DNA of 64,000 nucleotides from Kiritimatiellia bacterium (GCA_017406465.1 JAFQYM010000027.1:1-64000); one strand, 5' to 3'; counted from the stretch's first letter, positions 18,201 to 26,626 are shown. Program-made: numbers and translations. The notes: generated by a model from the sequence alone, not told the origin.

Positions 18201-18512
18201 GATCTTCTTCTCGGCCTCCTCGAACTTGCCCAAGGAGAGCATGCCGCGGATCTCAATGGCGAAAAACTTCGTCTCGGCCTCGGGCCATTTCTTCTTCGTC
18301 GCCTCGATGACGGGCTCCGCGAAGTCTGGATAGCCATACTCTATCAGCGCCTCGACATAGCGGATTTCGAGCTCGAGCGCGGGATCGGTCTCCTCGACGG
18401 GAGCCTCGGCTGCGGGCGCTGTCGCAGGGTCGTCGGCGACGGCCACGAAAGGCGTGGACGACGCCAAAAGCAGGGCTGCGCACCCGCAAAAGACTGGTAC
18501 CTTCCTGTACAT
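15252..18512 (-). CDS. Large periplasmic TPR-repeat protein
   Basis: 1,086 residues from the second of two adjacent ATGs (18512; the first is 18515). I favour the second because the upstream TATACT box (18527-18522) then lies 9 nt away, as in other leaderless genes here. A signal peptide (VFCGCAALLLASSTPFVAVA) precedes ~950 residues of helical TPR-like repeats (KFEEAEKKIAALPDR, YLEVLARYPEVKESIYAVE, RLGTIYTALGDTEKSRNALDRLSKAFP) and an Ala/Pro/Glu-rich tail of ~45 residues. It resembles the tol-pal/YbgF-like TPR proteins that accompany ExbB-ExbD clusters and is probably a periplasmic scaffold for that motor. It starts 12 nt after the murJ stop. Confidence 0.8.
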   Translation of the reverse strand: MYRKVPVFCGCAALLLASSTPFVAVADDPATAPAAEAPVEETDPALELEIRYVEALIEYGYPDFAEPVIEATKKKWPEAETKFFAIEIRGMLSLGKFEEAEKKIAALPDRNGPKYWAARLEVANNLFFRGKKAECSKIYDEFFKAFPKPTKAIREFYMQACYAWGQILVGDKRFEEAVKVYAGLLAQINKKKSDDDANTWCNVACETAEMYLKLASDQPNVKNRKQYIDPARKIIDALLWESDRPVYFGRAIAMKANSELLKGDVAKAQQTINEYMQQLEQLHQSIVEFDPEGKEGLRKFSPMPLCRFMLAKMLWDEAQAEFKKPKRDDDRIKALLFGDKLPSGKRNGLGAYNHALNVFIQYPESTWAADAGEMAEKIKDFAEKNYNAKLSVNITPEQLANVRQMQFRSPSEKMAEDKVEEAIKEYLEVLARYPEVKESIYAVEEVIRGLLGLIQANKEDPRAADWRIDADAIEGYLAERFAGLKDRELMTMAGESVLRLAAYEKQLGQLARADRLYGEFLTNYRRHVSAPNQASMLLGEAIQGERWNDAIKLCGIIQQHYSNSLYYATSYSQESYCHSKLGEQAEAIATMKKYVEVEKDGIAREQARMALAQMYQKEGFDIVSGAETNETPEAVAAALKAGSAQIVRGIKEFRAFADKADKALADPSLTKADKAKYNLLREQALFLVGDCWRRMTKPEAKLNMFRENAAKSYEDYLSAYPEGRFSTNAYVRLGTIYTALGDTEKSRNALDRLSKAFPNSPEAKNAKPQLAKSLIEMGMKKEGTEIYAEMLRTDGAYSAWQFVNAGEALIEAKSWSLANDAFEKAIHKAGTNQLLVVARARLGEAKSLYKQKMYVQARDALDQFLDDPKMSKMSIAVDAHQLMVEVASEQGRTEKDSDLRSKHFGKAIGSVKKLRNYWKNKPQWEQDSVDLMSADVKLRQMAAEEAMGLKEEAEQSGRTAASTLLGFLQSHCVDENHPADKMTPGELGNLERCYATLVPLCATLGSDFADNVLKFGQEYLDLFPNGKARIDVQNAMNQAKTAGGKVAAPTAAHAADTAPAAEPEAEAPAAEPAAEAPAEAEPAAEN

Positions 18513-18521
18513 CATGCCGTT

Positions 18522-18527
18522 AGTATA
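18522..18527 (-). promoter_or_regulatory. Possible -10 box before the large TPR gene
   Basis: TATACT lies 9 nt before the second ATG (18512), just after the murJ stop. No TGn extension or clear -35 box is present, so this is weaker than the other boxes. Confidence 0.35.
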
Positions 18528-20114
18528 CTATATTCTACGTCTGAAGCGCAAGTGAAAACCACGGAGTTGTTCACGCATGAAAAGAAGCGAGAGGACGCCG
18601 TAGACGACTGCGCCAAGCGCGATAAGCACTGCAAGGGCCGCAATCGCAGGGCCGTTGGCGACAAGCGGCTTGGCCGCGGCGACGGCAAATCCCATGAGGA
18701 TCGAGGCCCCAAGCATCTTCAGGAGCGGACCGGGCGCGCCGATCACGCCAAAGGCCTTGCGCAAGCCGAGCGAGCCGTTGCGCCGCCGCGCGAGGACAAC
18801 GAGCAGGGCGCAACCAATCGCGGCGCAGAGCACCGTCGAGAGCGCGAGCCCGACGTGCCGCCACTCCACGGGAAGAAGCCACACGGCGAGAATATTGAGA
18901 ACCGCGTTCACGGCCACGGTCAGCACGGAGACCCTGAGAGGCGTCTTCATGTCGTTCTGCGCATGAAACCACGGGACAAGCGTCTTCTGGAAGCCGAAGA
19001 AGCCGAGCCCTGCCGCATAAACCGCAAGCGCGCGCGACACGCGCACAGTCGCGAGCGCGTCGAATTCGCCGCGCTCGTAGACGACGCGCGTTATCTCGGG
19101 CGCAAGCACGAGGAGTCCGGCCGCCGCGGGCAACATGACGAACATCAGCGAGCGGACGGAAGACGCAAGCGCCTCCCTCGCGCCTTCGACGTCGCCCTTG
19201 GCGAAAAGCCCCGCGAACGTCGGCAGAAGCACGGTTCCGAAAGCGACGCCGATCACTCCGAGAGGAAGGTCCATAAGCCGCTCCGCATAGCCGATCACAC
19301 CGGCCGCCCACGGACTCGCCAGCTGTCCGAGGACCTGGTCGAGCATGTAATTCACCTGCACCGCCCCGGCGCCAAGCGCCGCGATGCCGAGGTTCCGCCA
19401 GACGAGCCGCACCTTCTCCGAGCCCCAGCCCGAGAATAGCGGACGCGCGCTCACTCCTGCGCGGGACATGCAGCGGAACATGAACGCCGTCTGCGCGAAT
19501 CCAGCGACGAGAATCGCGCCGGCCACGATGCGCACGCGAACCGCGACGGGAAGAGCCGGAAACGGAACAAGCGCGACGAGCGCGGCGATCCAGAAAAGAT
19601 TCAGGAACGCGGGCATGAAGCTCGAGGCCTTGAATCTGCCGAGCGCGTTCAGGACGCCCATCCCGAACGCCGCACCGCATATCGCGATCATGTACGGTAC
19701 GAGAATGGTCACGAGGGAGATGACGAGGCATCGCCGGTCGTCGCCGGTGAACGCCCGCCATCCGGTAAGCAGTCCGTCGGCCGCGACGAGCGCCGCGAGC
19801 GCGACGGCAACGGCGCACGCGAGAACGGCAAGCACCATCGTCATGACGATGCGCGCGAGACGTTCCGCCTTTTCGAGCCCGACCGTCTCGACTTCCCCCT
19901 TGAATACAGGGACAAACGCGGCGGTGAGAGCGCCCTCTCCGAAGAGCTTGCGCGCCATGTTCGGAACCGCAAACGCAAGGGCAAACGCGCTCTGCGCGAC
20001 GCCCGCGCCGATCAGGCACGCCTGCAGCACCTCGCGGACAAGCCCGAGGACGCGCGAGAGCATCGTGAACGCCCCGACGGTAAACACATTTCTCAGTGTC
20101 TTCGGAGCGGACAT
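18528..20114 (-). CDS. murJ: Lipid II flippase MurJ
   Basis: 528 residues, the usual MurJ length, with about 14 hydrophobic helices. The MviN signatures at the N-terminus (FTMLSRVLGLVREVLQACLIG, FAFAVPNMARKLFGEGALTAAFVPVF) are clear, as is the AERLMDLPLGVIGVAFGTVLLPTF region. It flips undecaprenyl-linked peptidoglycan precursor across the inner membrane. AGAGGG lies 7 nt before the ATG. It follows tkt by 12 nt and precedes the TPR protein by 12-15 nt, so it opens the envelope part of a long operon. Confidence 0.95.
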   Translation of the reverse strand: MSAPKTLRNVFTVGAFTMLSRVLGLVREVLQACLIGAGVAQSAFALAFAVPNMARKLFGEGALTAAFVPVFKGEVETVGLEKAERLARIVMTMVLAVLACAVAVALAALVAADGLLTGWRAFTGDDRRCLVISLVTILVPYMIAICGAAFGMGVLNALGRFKASSFMPAFLNLFWIAALVALVPFPALPVAVRVRIVAGAILVAGFAQTAFMFRCMSRAGVSARPLFSGWGSEKVRLVWRNLGIAALGAGAVQVNYMLDQVLGQLASPWAAGVIGYAERLMDLPLGVIGVAFGTVLLPTFAGLFAKGDVEGAREALASSVRSLMFVMLPAAAGLLVLAPEITRVVYERGEFDALATVRVSRALAVYAAGLGFFGFQKTLVPWFHAQNDMKTPLRVSVLTVAVNAVLNILAVWLLPVEWRHVGLALSTVLCAAIGCALLVVLARRRNGSLGLRKAFGVIGAPGPLLKMLGASILMGFAVAAAKPLVANGPAIAALAVLIALGAVVYGVLSLLFMREQLRGFHLRFRRRI

Positions 20115-20126
20115 CGGCTACCCTCT

Positions 20127-22064
20127 TTAGGCGATCGTCTTCGCGACGTTGTAGACGTTCTCGGGCGTGAAGCCGAACTTGACGGAGAGCGTCTGGTACG
20201 GCGCGGACGCGCCGAAGCGGTCGAGCGTGACGAACGCAGTGGTGCGGAAGTCAAGGCGGAAGCGGTCAAGCCCGTACCTCACACCCGCCTCGACGATCAC
20301 GCGGCGCTTCATCTCCTGCGGCATGACCTCGCAGCGGTACTCCGGCGTCGTCTCGAGGTAGAAGCGCTCGATGCACGGGAAGCTCGCGACCCTCACGCCG
20401 CGGCCTTCCGCCGCGAGGCGCTTCGCGGCCTCGATGCAGATCGAGACTTCGGACCCCGTCGCGATGAAGAGAATCGTCTCGGAGTCCTGCTTTCCGGACT
20501 GGTACACGACATATCCGCCCTTCGCGACTCCCTCGGGCGTGACGCCCTCGAGGATCGGCAGGTTCTGGCGCGTCGTCAGGATGCAGCTCGGGCCGTCGGT
20601 GCGCATAAGCATCTCGACCCACGCGTATGCCGTCTCGTTCGCGTCGGCCGGGCGCCACGTGCGGACGTTCGGCATGGACCTGAGGCTCGCGAGCTGCTCG
20701 ATCGGCTCGTGCGTCGGGCCGTCCTCGCCGACGCAGTAGCTGTCGTGGGAGAAGACGAAGATCGACGGAAGCTCCATGAGCGCCGCGAGGCGGATCGCCG
20801 GCTTGCAGTAGTCGGAGAAGACGAAGAACGTCGCGCCGTAGCCGCGCAGGCCCTGGCCGAACGCAGTGATGCCGTTGACGATCGCCGTCATCGCGAGCTC
20901 GCGGATGCCGAAGTGGATGTTGCGTCCCTCGTATGAGCCGGGACCGACGTCGCCGAGCCCCTTGAGGTAGGTCTTGTTGGACGGTCCGAGATCGGCCGAG
21001 CCGCCGACAAGCCCGGTGAAGACCGGCGCAAGCGCGTTCATGACCGTGCCGCAGGCGGCGCGCGTCGCGACGCTCTTCGCGGGATCGAATGCGGGCAGCG
21101 CCTTGAGGAGGTCCTTGCGCGTGGGCGCAGGGGCGGTCTCCTCGGCGGGTTTCGCCGTCTTCTTGGCGAAACGGTGCTGCTGGGTCGTGCGGAACTTGAA
21201 GACGGAGTAGACTTCCTCCGGAACGTAGAAGCTCTTCTCCGGGTCGAAGCCGAGCGCCTTCTTCGTGGCAGCAAGCTCATCGGCGCCGAGCGGCGCCCCG
21301 TGGCAGTCTGCCGTGTCGTGCTTCGTCGGCGCGCCACATCCGATATGCGTGGACGCGATGATTATCGAGGGCTGTCCGGCGACCTTCTTCGCGCGGGAGA
21401 GGACGCGGTCGATCGCGGCTGGATCGTGACCGTCGACCTCGAAGACCTTCCAGCCATAGCTCTCGAAGCGCTTTTTGGCGTCGTCGGCCATCGCAAGAGC
21501 GGTGTCGCCCTCGATGGTGATGTGGTTGGAGTCGTATATGAGCGTGAGATTGTCGAGCTTGAGAGCGCCCGCGAGGCTCGCCGCCTCGTGGGAGATTCCC
21601 TCCTCGAGGTCGCCATCGCCGCAGAAGACCCACGTGCGGTTCTGGACGCCCTTCTTCTTCGCAGCGAGCGCGAGACCGACGGCCATCGCGATGCCCTGGC
21701 CGAGCGGACCCGTCGTCACCTCGACGCCGGGCGTCACGCCGCGCTCGGGGTGGCCGGCGCAGCGGCTGCCCCACTGGCGGAACTCCATTAGCTCCTCCAT
21801 CTTAAGTCCGCCCATGCCGGAGAGGTGGAAGAGAGCGTATACGAGGGAAGAGGCGTGTCCGCCGGAGAAGACGAGCCGGTCGCGACCGGCCCATTCCGGG
21901 TCCTTGGGGTCGACATTGAGGTGCTTGAGCCAGAGGACTGAAGCGAGGTCGGCCATGCCCATCGGGGCGCCGGGGTGGCCTGATTTCGCCTTTTCAACCA
22001 TATCCGCGCAGAGGCAGCGGATGGTGTTGGCGACGAGACGGAATGTTTCTTCGGTGAGTTTCAT
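20127..22064 (-). CDS. tkt: Transketolase
   Basis: 645 residues from the ATG at 22064; an in-frame upstream ATG at 22154 would add residues that are rnc sequence read out of frame. The thiamine-diphosphate motif GDGDLEEGISHEAASLAGALKLDNLTLIYDSN region, the N-terminal KSGHPGAPMGMADLASVLW, the ITAFGQGLRGYGATFFVFSDYCKPAIR pyrimidine-domain segment and the C-terminal domain are intact. It transfers two-carbon units in the non-oxidative pentose phosphate pathway. No Shine-Dalgarno is present; an extended -10 TGGTATAAT ends 9 nt before the ATG and overlaps the rnc stop, so the mRNA is probably leaderless. murJ follows after 12 nt. Confidence 0.96.
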   Translation of the reverse strand: MKLTEETFRLVANTIRCLCADMVEKAKSGHPGAPMGMADLASVLWLKHLNVDPKDPEWAGRDRLVFSGGHASSLVYALFHLSGMGGLKMEELMEFRQWGSRCAGHPERGVTPGVEVTTGPLGQGIAMAVGLALAAKKKGVQNRTWVFCGDGDLEEGISHEAASLAGALKLDNLTLIYDSNHITIEGDTALAMADDAKKRFESYGWKVFEVDGHDPAAIDRVLSRAKKVAGQPSIIIASTHIGCGAPTKHDTADCHGAPLGADELAATKKALGFDPEKSFYVPEEVYSVFKFRTTQQHRFAKKTAKPAEETAPAPTRKDLLKALPAFDPAKSVATRAACGTVMNALAPVFTGLVGGSADLGPSNKTYLKGLGDVGPGSYEGRNIHFGIRELAMTAIVNGITAFGQGLRGYGATFFVFSDYCKPAIRLAALMELPSIFVFSHDSYCVGEDGPTHEPIEQLASLRSMPNVRTWRPADANETAYAWVEMLMRTDGPSCILTTRQNLPILEGVTPEGVAKGGYVVYQSGKQDSETILFIATGSEVSICIEAAKRLAAEGRGVRVASFPCIERFYLETTPEYRCEVMPQEMKRRVIVEAGVRYGLDRFRLDFRTTAFVTLDRFGASAPYQTLSVKFGFTPENVYNVAKTIA

Positions 22065-22073
22065 AGGGGGTAT

Positions 22074-22082
22074 ATTATACCA
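22074..22082 (-). promoter_or_regulatory. Extended -10 promoter of tkt
   Basis: TGGTATAAT on the minus strand, with the -10 box ending 9 nt before the ATG. The rnc stop codon TAA is part of the box. No -35 consensus is seen, as expected for an extended -10 promoter. Confidence 0.65.
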
Positions 22083-22725
22083 TAGATAGGAGTTTCGCGG
22101 CGGCCATGGCCTCGGCTTCCTTGTGGCTGTGCGCCGACGCAGAAGCGGTTCCAAGACCGTCTACGGTGACTTCCACGGTGAAGACCGGCTCGTGGTCGCT
22201 GCCCTCGGTCTTGACGAGCTGGTAGGTGGGGTGGCGCGGCGGAGTCATTGCCTGCGCGCGGATCTGGAGGTCGCCCTTGGGGTTGAAACCGGCAGTGTCG
22301 GCCATCGAGGCGAGATCCAAGGCGTCGAAAATCGTCCGCGCAGCGTCAAGACCGCCGTCGAGGAATGCGGCGCCGATTACAGCCTCTACTGCGTCGGCGA
22401 GCGTCTTCGAGTTTTCCGGCAGCGGCGCCGCGCCCTTGTTGCGCCTGAGCCGCGAGGCGAGATCGTGGCGCGAGGCCGCCTCGCAGAGCGCGGCGGAGGA
22501 GACCATGTGCGTGCGCTTTACGGTGAGAACGCCTTCCGGCGCGTCGGGCAGGGAGCCGTAGAGCCGCTCCGCCGCGATGAAGCCGAGGACGGCGTCGCCG
22601 AGGAATTCAAGCCGCTGGTTGTCGGCCGCGTCCGGGCTGCTCATCTTGAACGACGGCGTCGTCAGCGCTTCTTCGAGAAGCGCGGCGTTTTTGAAAGAGT
22701 AGCCGAATATTTCCATGATGGACAT
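22075..22725 (-). CDS. rnc: Ribonuclease III
   Basis: 216 residues. The signature QRLEFLGDAVLGF (~36-48) and the second acidic site in AVIGAAFLDGG are present, followed by a double-stranded RNA-binding domain (PTYQLVKTEGSDHEPVFTVEV ... KEAEAMAAAKLL). It processes rRNA precursors and structured mRNAs. ATG at 22725 or 22716 may be the start; neither has a good Shine-Dalgarno. Odd: the leader and first start codon are made of an iterated repeat (CACAGAGATG), so the repeat abuts the coding sequence. Confidence 0.93.
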   Translation of the reverse strand: MSIMEIFGYSFKNAALLEEALTTPSFKMSSPDAADNQRLEFLGDAVLGFIAAERLYGSLPDAPEGVLTVKRTHMVSSAALCEAASRHDLASRLRRNKGAAPLPENSKTLADAVEAVIGAAFLDGGLDAARTIFDALDLASMADTAGFNPKGDLQIRAQAMTPPRHPTYQLVKTEGSDHEPVFTVEVTVDGLGTASASAHSHKEAEAMAAAKLLSMV

Positions 22726-22753
22726 CTCTGTGTTCTCAGCGCCTCTGCGTGAG
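22725..22753. repeat. Iterated short repeat, CGCAGAGGC type, at the rnc start
   Basis: On the minus strand ACGCAGAGG, CGCTGAGAA and CACAGAGAT follow with a 9-nt period and run into the rnc start codon. A second copy of this word family is at 35471-35495. Confidence 0.7.
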
Positions 22754-22773
22754 ACATTTGCGAAGTTTAGGTC

Positions 22774-22862
<89 letters not shown>

Positions 22863-22871
22863 GTTTCCAAC

Positions 22872-22880
22872 AGTCTACCA
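22872..22880 (-). promoter_or_regulatory. Extended -10 promoter of tRNA-Leu
   Basis: TGGTAGACT on the minus strand ends 9 nt before the first tRNA base. It fits the extended -10 pattern seen before several protein genes here. Confidence 0.5.
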
Positions 22881-22955
22881 AATCGCGCCCCTCGTGGCAA
22901 TGCCCAGCAGCTTGCTTGTCGGAGAGATGTGGCATCTTCGGAAAATCGACTCGCT

Positions 22956-23783
22956 TCACTTGCGCTTATGCCACAGCCCGATATGCGTCCCGATGCGTGC
23001 CAGCAGCAACCCGAGACGCGTCTTGACTCCATAACGTTCCATTTTCCGTTTCAGCCGGGACTCCCTCTTGCGCCTGGCTTCCTCGCGCCTCTGGCTGGCG
23101 TCGAACATGCGCCGCTCGTCGTCAGTACGGTAGTCATGCGCCGTCACCCCCAGCTCGGTCAGTGCCTGGGCGGTGAATTCGAAGGCGACGTCGCGCACCG
23201 GATCGCGATAGCCGAATGCGATCTGCGTGACGCCCTCGGCGGGATGCAGTACGCGCCTGTCCGCGAACGTCCTGCCGTCCTCGTTCACAAACTGCACGAT
23301 GTCGAACGTCCTACCGGGGAAGGTCTCCGCGAGCCTCTGCCGGCATTTCGTCAGTTCTTCCACCGGCTCAGCCGCCTCGTCCGGGCGCGTGATGTATGCC
23401 ACCAGCACTCGCCGTGACGAATCAAGCATCTGGTAGAGCCGTTCGATGCGGCGGCGGTACTTCTCGCGCACTTCGCCGTAGGCCTGCTCTATCGGACCTG
23501 CGGGAAAGTCGTGCGGATGCCGGAATCCCGTGCGCCGGTTGATGAACACGCCCAGGCCGTTCTTCGGATTGACGCCGTGGTAGGTGAAGTCCTCCTTCTC
23601 AAGCCACCCCGCAAAGCGCGAGGCGACTAGGGCGGTGCGCGAAGCGAGCGAGCCGCCGCTCACCCAGTCGAGCGGGAACGAGGCGAACTGCAGTCCTGCG
23701 TGCCTCAGGGTCATCGAACAGGTGCACGCCTGTCCCATGCTGAAGACAAAATCATAATCATAGTCCTGCGTCTCAGTGTCCAT
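22956..23783 (-). CDS. DUF1796-family (putative papain-like cysteine peptidase) protein
   Basis: 275 residues. The N-terminus FVFSMGQACTCSMTLRHAGLQFASFPLDWV matches the DUF1796 family, in which a conserved Cys and later His suggest a papain-like fold; FVNEDGRTF and YRDPVRDV further along also fit. The last ~60 residues are strongly basic (RREEARRKRESRLKRKMERYG) and may bind nucleic acid, membrane lipids or a partner. In other bacteria the family often appears near glycan genes, but here its neighbours are parE and a tRNA, which do not define its role. A TGGTATACT box lies 12 nt before the ATG and no Shine-Dalgarno is seen. Confidence 0.75.
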   Translation of the reverse strand: MDTETQDYDYDFVFSMGQACTCSMTLRHAGLQFASFPLDWVSGGSLASRTALVASRFAGWLEKEDFTYHGVNPKNGLGVFINRRTGFRHPHDFPAGPIEQAYGEVREKYRRRIERLYQMLDSSRRVLVAYITRPDEAAEPVEELTKCRQRLAETFPGRTFDIVQFVNEDGRTFADRRVLHPAEGVTQIAFGYRDPVRDVAFEFTAQALTELGVTAHDYRTDDERRMFDASQRREEARRKRESRLKRKMERYGVKTRLGLLLARIGTHIGLWHKRK

Positions 23784-23795
23784 GGCGTGAAATGA

Positions 23796-23804
23796 AGTAT
23801 ACCA
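23796..23804 (-). promoter_or_regulatory. Extended -10 promoter of the DUF1796 gene
   Basis: Minus-strand TGGTATACT, with the box ending 12 nt before the ATG at 23783, leaves a leader of about 5 nt. Confidence 0.5.
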
Positions 23805-23847
23805 TTATGTGCGGCCGGCGCGCAATCGCATTTCTACCCGAAACGCG

Positions 23848-25692
23848 TCAGAAATCGGCGGCGTCGCAGACGAGCGACTCCATGATGTAGTCCTTGCGCT
23901 CGGGCGTGTTGGCGCCCATGTAGAACTTGATCGTCTTCTCGACGTCGGTGTCGTCGGAGCACGTCACGGGCGTAAGGCGCATCTCCTCGCCGATGAAGCC
24001 CCTGAAGTCCTCCTTGTCGATCTCGCCAAGTCCCTTGAAGCGCGTGATCTCGCAGCCGCGCCCGCACTTCTTTATCGCGTCCTCGCGCTCCTCGTCGGTG
24101 TAGCAGAAGTAATGCTCCTTCTTGTTCCTGACGCGGAAGAGCGGCGTTTCGAGAATGAAAACGCGCCCGTCGAGGATGAGCTGGCGGTAAAAGCGCATGA
24201 AGAACGTCGTGAGGAGCATCCTGATGTGGAGTCCATCGACATCGGCATCGGTCGCGAATATGATCTTGCCGTAGCGAAGGTGCTCGAGCGTGTCCTCGAT
24301 GTCGAGCGTCTTGATAAGGTTGAAGAACTCCTCGTTCTTGTAAAGGACGTCCTTGTTGAGCCCGCAAGTGTTGAGGCACTTGCCGCGCAGGAAGAAGACC
24401 GCCTGGTTCATCGCGTCGCGCGCGCCGCCGAGCGTACCGCCCGCGGACTGGCCCTCGGTGAGGAAGATCATCGTGTCCTCGCCCTCGGCCTTGCCCGTCT
24501 TCTTGTCGACCTTGTCGAGCTTCAGGTGGTTCTTGCAGTCCTTGAGCTGGGGAACGCGCACCGAAACGGCCTGCGACCTCTCGCGCGCCTGCTTCTTTAT
24601 CGTGTTGAGCTGCGAGCGGATCTTCCCAGTCTCCTCGACCTTGGAGATGAGCTTGTCGGCCTCGGACGGCGAGCGGTGGAGAGCCGCCTCGATCTCCTTC
24701 TTCATCTGCTGGACGAGCTCGGACTTGATGTCGTTCATCACGAACTTGATCTTCGTCTGTCCTTCGAAGACCGGGTTCATGATCCTCACCGAAACCGCGC
24801 CGAGAAGCCCGTCGCGGATGTCGTCGCCATCGAACTTCTTCTTCGGGTCGTAGTCGTTGAGCGCCTTGGTGAGCGCCTCCTTGAACGCCGTGAGGTGCGT
24901 GCCGCCGTCGGTCGTGTACTGGCCGTTGACGAACGTGTGGTATTCCTCGCCGAAGCGGTTGGTGTGCGTGAAGATTATCTCGAGCGACTTCGTCTTCACG
25001 TGGAACGGCTGGTAGAGCTTCTCGAACTGCGCCTCGTCCGCGATGAGGTCGGCGAGCCCGCGGTCGGAGCATATCTCCTGGCCGTTCAGGACTATCGTCA
25101 GCCCCGCGTTCACGTAGCAGTACATCTTCATGCGCCTGAGGACGTGCTCCTCGCGCACCTTGAACTTCTTCAGCACCTTGAGGTCGGGCTTGTAGCGGAT
25201 GTAGGTTCCCGAATGCTCGTTGGTCTTGAGCTTGCCGCGCTTCTTGGACTTTAGCCGCCCTTCCTCGAAATACGCCTCGGAGAACTCGCCGTCGCGGAAC
25301 GAGCGCACCTCGAAGAACTCGGAGAGGGCGTTCACGGCCTTCGTGCCGACGCCGTTCATGCCGGCGGAGAACTGGTAGTTCTCGTTGTCGTACTTTCCGC
25401 CCGTGTTCATCTGCGAGACGCAGTCTACGACCTTGCCGAGCGGTATGCCGCGCCCGTAGTCGCGCACGGACACTTCGCCCGTGTCGTAGTTGACGTTCAC
25501 GTCGATGCGCTTGCCGAAACCCTGTCCAAACTCGTCGATCGCGTTGTCGATCACTTCCTTCATCAGGATGTAGATACAGTCGTGGTACATCGCGCCCGTT
25601 CCGGGCTCGCCGACGTACATGCCGGGGCGCAGCCTTATGTGCGTCACCGGATCGAGAGTCTTTATGCTTTTATCACCGTAGTCTGTAGCCAT
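23848..25692 (-). CDS. parE: DNA topoisomerase IV subunit B (ParE-type GyrB/ParE)
   Basis: 614 residues from the ATG at 25692. A longer in-frame start at 25893 is rejected because it would read through the upstream ~0.5-kb element. The GHKL ATPase motifs (EVIDNAIDEFGQGFG, RDYGRGIPLG, GMNGVGTKAVNALSEFF), the transducer domain and the TOPRIM domain (DADVDGLHIRMLLTTFF) are present. The TOPRIM glutamate motif reads EGQSA instead of the usual EGDSA, keeping the catalytic Glu. Features such as YNEEF-like NEEFFNLIKTLDIEDTLEHLRYGK and TPLFRVRNKKEHYFCYTDEE match the Bacteroidetes/Chlamydia ParE group. No parC lies nearby. TGGTATAAT ends 9 nt before the ATG; no Shine-Dalgarno. Confidence 0.92.
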   Translation of the reverse strand: MATDYGDKSIKTLDPVTHIRLRPGMYVGEPGTGAMYHDCIYILMKEVIDNAIDEFGQGFGKRIDVNVNYDTGEVSVRDYGRGIPLGKVVDCVSQMNTGGKYDNENYQFSAGMNGVGTKAVNALSEFFEVRSFRDGEFSEAYFEEGRLKSKKRGKLKTNEHSGTYIRYKPDLKVLKKFKVREEHVLRRMKMYCYVNAGLTIVLNGQEICSDRGLADLIADEAQFEKLYQPFHVKTKSLEIIFTHTNRFGEEYHTFVNGQYTTDGGTHLTAFKEALTKALNDYDPKKKFDGDDIRDGLLGAVSVRIMNPVFEGQTKIKFVMNDIKSELVQQMKKEIEAALHRSPSEADKLISKVEETGKIRSQLNTIKKQARERSQAVSVRVPQLKDCKNHLKLDKVDKKTGKAEGEDTMIFLTEGQSAGGTLGGARDAMNQAVFFLRGKCLNTCGLNKDVLYKNEEFFNLIKTLDIEDTLEHLRYGKIIFATDADVDGLHIRMLLTTFFMRFYRQLILDGRVFILETPLFRVRNKKEHYFCYTDEEREDAIKKCGRGCEITRFKGLGEIDKEDFRGFIGEEMRLTPVTCSDDTDVEKTIKFYMGANTPERKDYIMESLVCDAADF

Positions 25693-25701
25693 TAACCTGA
25701 T

Positions 25702-25710
25702 ATTATACCA
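25702..25710 (-). promoter_or_regulatory. Extended -10 promoter of parE
   Basis: TGGTATAAT on the minus strand, with the box ending 9 nt before the ATG at 25692. It lies 32 nt beyond the end of the ~0.5-kb element copy 1. Confidence 0.65.
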
Positions 25711-25741
25711 TACTACGGGCGATGCCGTTGCCGCTTTTGCT

Positions 25742-26270
25742 GGCAGTGCTTCGCGTTGGATGTGGGTGTACTGTGGCTTGCTCTGTGCTTGGTTGCCTTC
25801 CAGTGTGCGGTCACGGTCGAAGATTGCTCCGGTGAGCTGCGCGAAGGCTCGCCTAACCCGTCGGGTCTTGTCATCGCGACGGCTCTCACACATCAGACAA
25901 TGAGCCGAGTTTAGCCTGCCATGCCTCGGCGTCTATCACTGGTTGCGTACGCAAGCGCCTCTTACGCCTGCGAGACAAGACCGCTCCTCTTACGCGACCT
26001 TCGCCTCCGCCCACCTACGCCATGGTGCCCTCGCTTCGCTCGGGAATGTCACTCCTCCCGCGCGCTGCATCCACCGTCCGCAGCGCGATACTTCGTCGGC
26101 GGAATACCGCCTTCTCGTCTCGCTTGCGTCCTGTGGCGCATCACGCGAACTGTCGTCGCGCCGTTCCCCTGCGCTTGCTCCTTACACATGCGCCGTTAGC
26201 CCGACCTTCCGCTATGGCGCGTTTTCCTTCGTAGCCTCAGCGCTCGCCGACTCATCGTCGTCTCGCTTAA
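25742..26270 (-). repeat. ~0.5-kb element of unknown type, copy 1
   Basis: This fills the 595-nt stretch between the zinc-ribbon gene and parE. Read on the minus strand it shares three blocks, in the same order and spacing, with 26861-27370 on the plus strand: block I at 26249-26199 (GGCGAGCGCTGAGGCTACGA ...), block II at 26132-26091 (GGCGG-TATT-CCGCC hairpin then GACGAAG), block III at 25819-25742 (CGACCGTGACCGCAC ... ACGCGAAGCA). Stops interrupt all long frames, so it is not an obvious gene. It could be a structured RNA, a decayed mobile element or a repeat family. It does not show RNase P RNA or tmRNA signatures. Confidence 0.6.
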
Positions 26271-26287
26271 CTACTTGTGACCGTGCA

Positions 26288-26626
26288 CTATCGGTAAATG
26301 CCGTCGGGGCCTTTCGTGTAGCCCATGCTCCTGATCGCTTTCTCGGGATCGCTAATCGTTCGGTTATTCACCCGCGCATAGACGATCAAACCAACCAACG
26401 CGAGGCCGAGAGCCAGAAAGAATACAAGAAGGATTCGCGACTCCAGACTCATGCGCCCCGAGCTGGCAAAATGCTCGGCCCAGAAATCCTCGGCCTTTTG
26501 TGCAGTATACCGCACGAAGAATTGCTTGCCGCAGCCCGTGCATGTCTTTGAACGCGACTCTCCGCCACGCATAAACAACATGAAAAGCTCATTCTCTTTT
26601 CCACAATATGGACATTTGAAAATCAT
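26288..26626 (-). CDS. Zinc-ribbon single-pass membrane protein, hypothetical
   Basis: 112 residues. The N-terminus has two Cys pairs (CPYC at 5-8 and CTGC at ~29-32), as in MJ0042/zinc-ribbon proteins, then a helix at ~63-84 (ILLVFFLALGLALVGLIVYAR) and a short tail. The start overlaps the stop of a possible 27-codon ORF by ATGA and no Shine-Dalgarno is present, so translation may be coupled. Copies of the ~0.5-kb element lie on both sides, pointing away from it. Function unknown; codon use looks AT-richer than the neighbours. Confidence 0.7.
   Translation of the reverse strand: MIFKCPYCGKENELFMLFMRGGESRSKTCTGCGKQFFVRYTAQKAEDFWAEHFASSGRMSLESRILLVFFLALGLALVGLIVYARVNNRTISDPEKAIRSMGYTKGPDGIYR

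Noticed and set aside
25693-25893. Extended start of parE at 25893
   Set aside because: It would translate the end of the ~0.5-kb element; the GyrB/ParE N-terminus begins at 25692.
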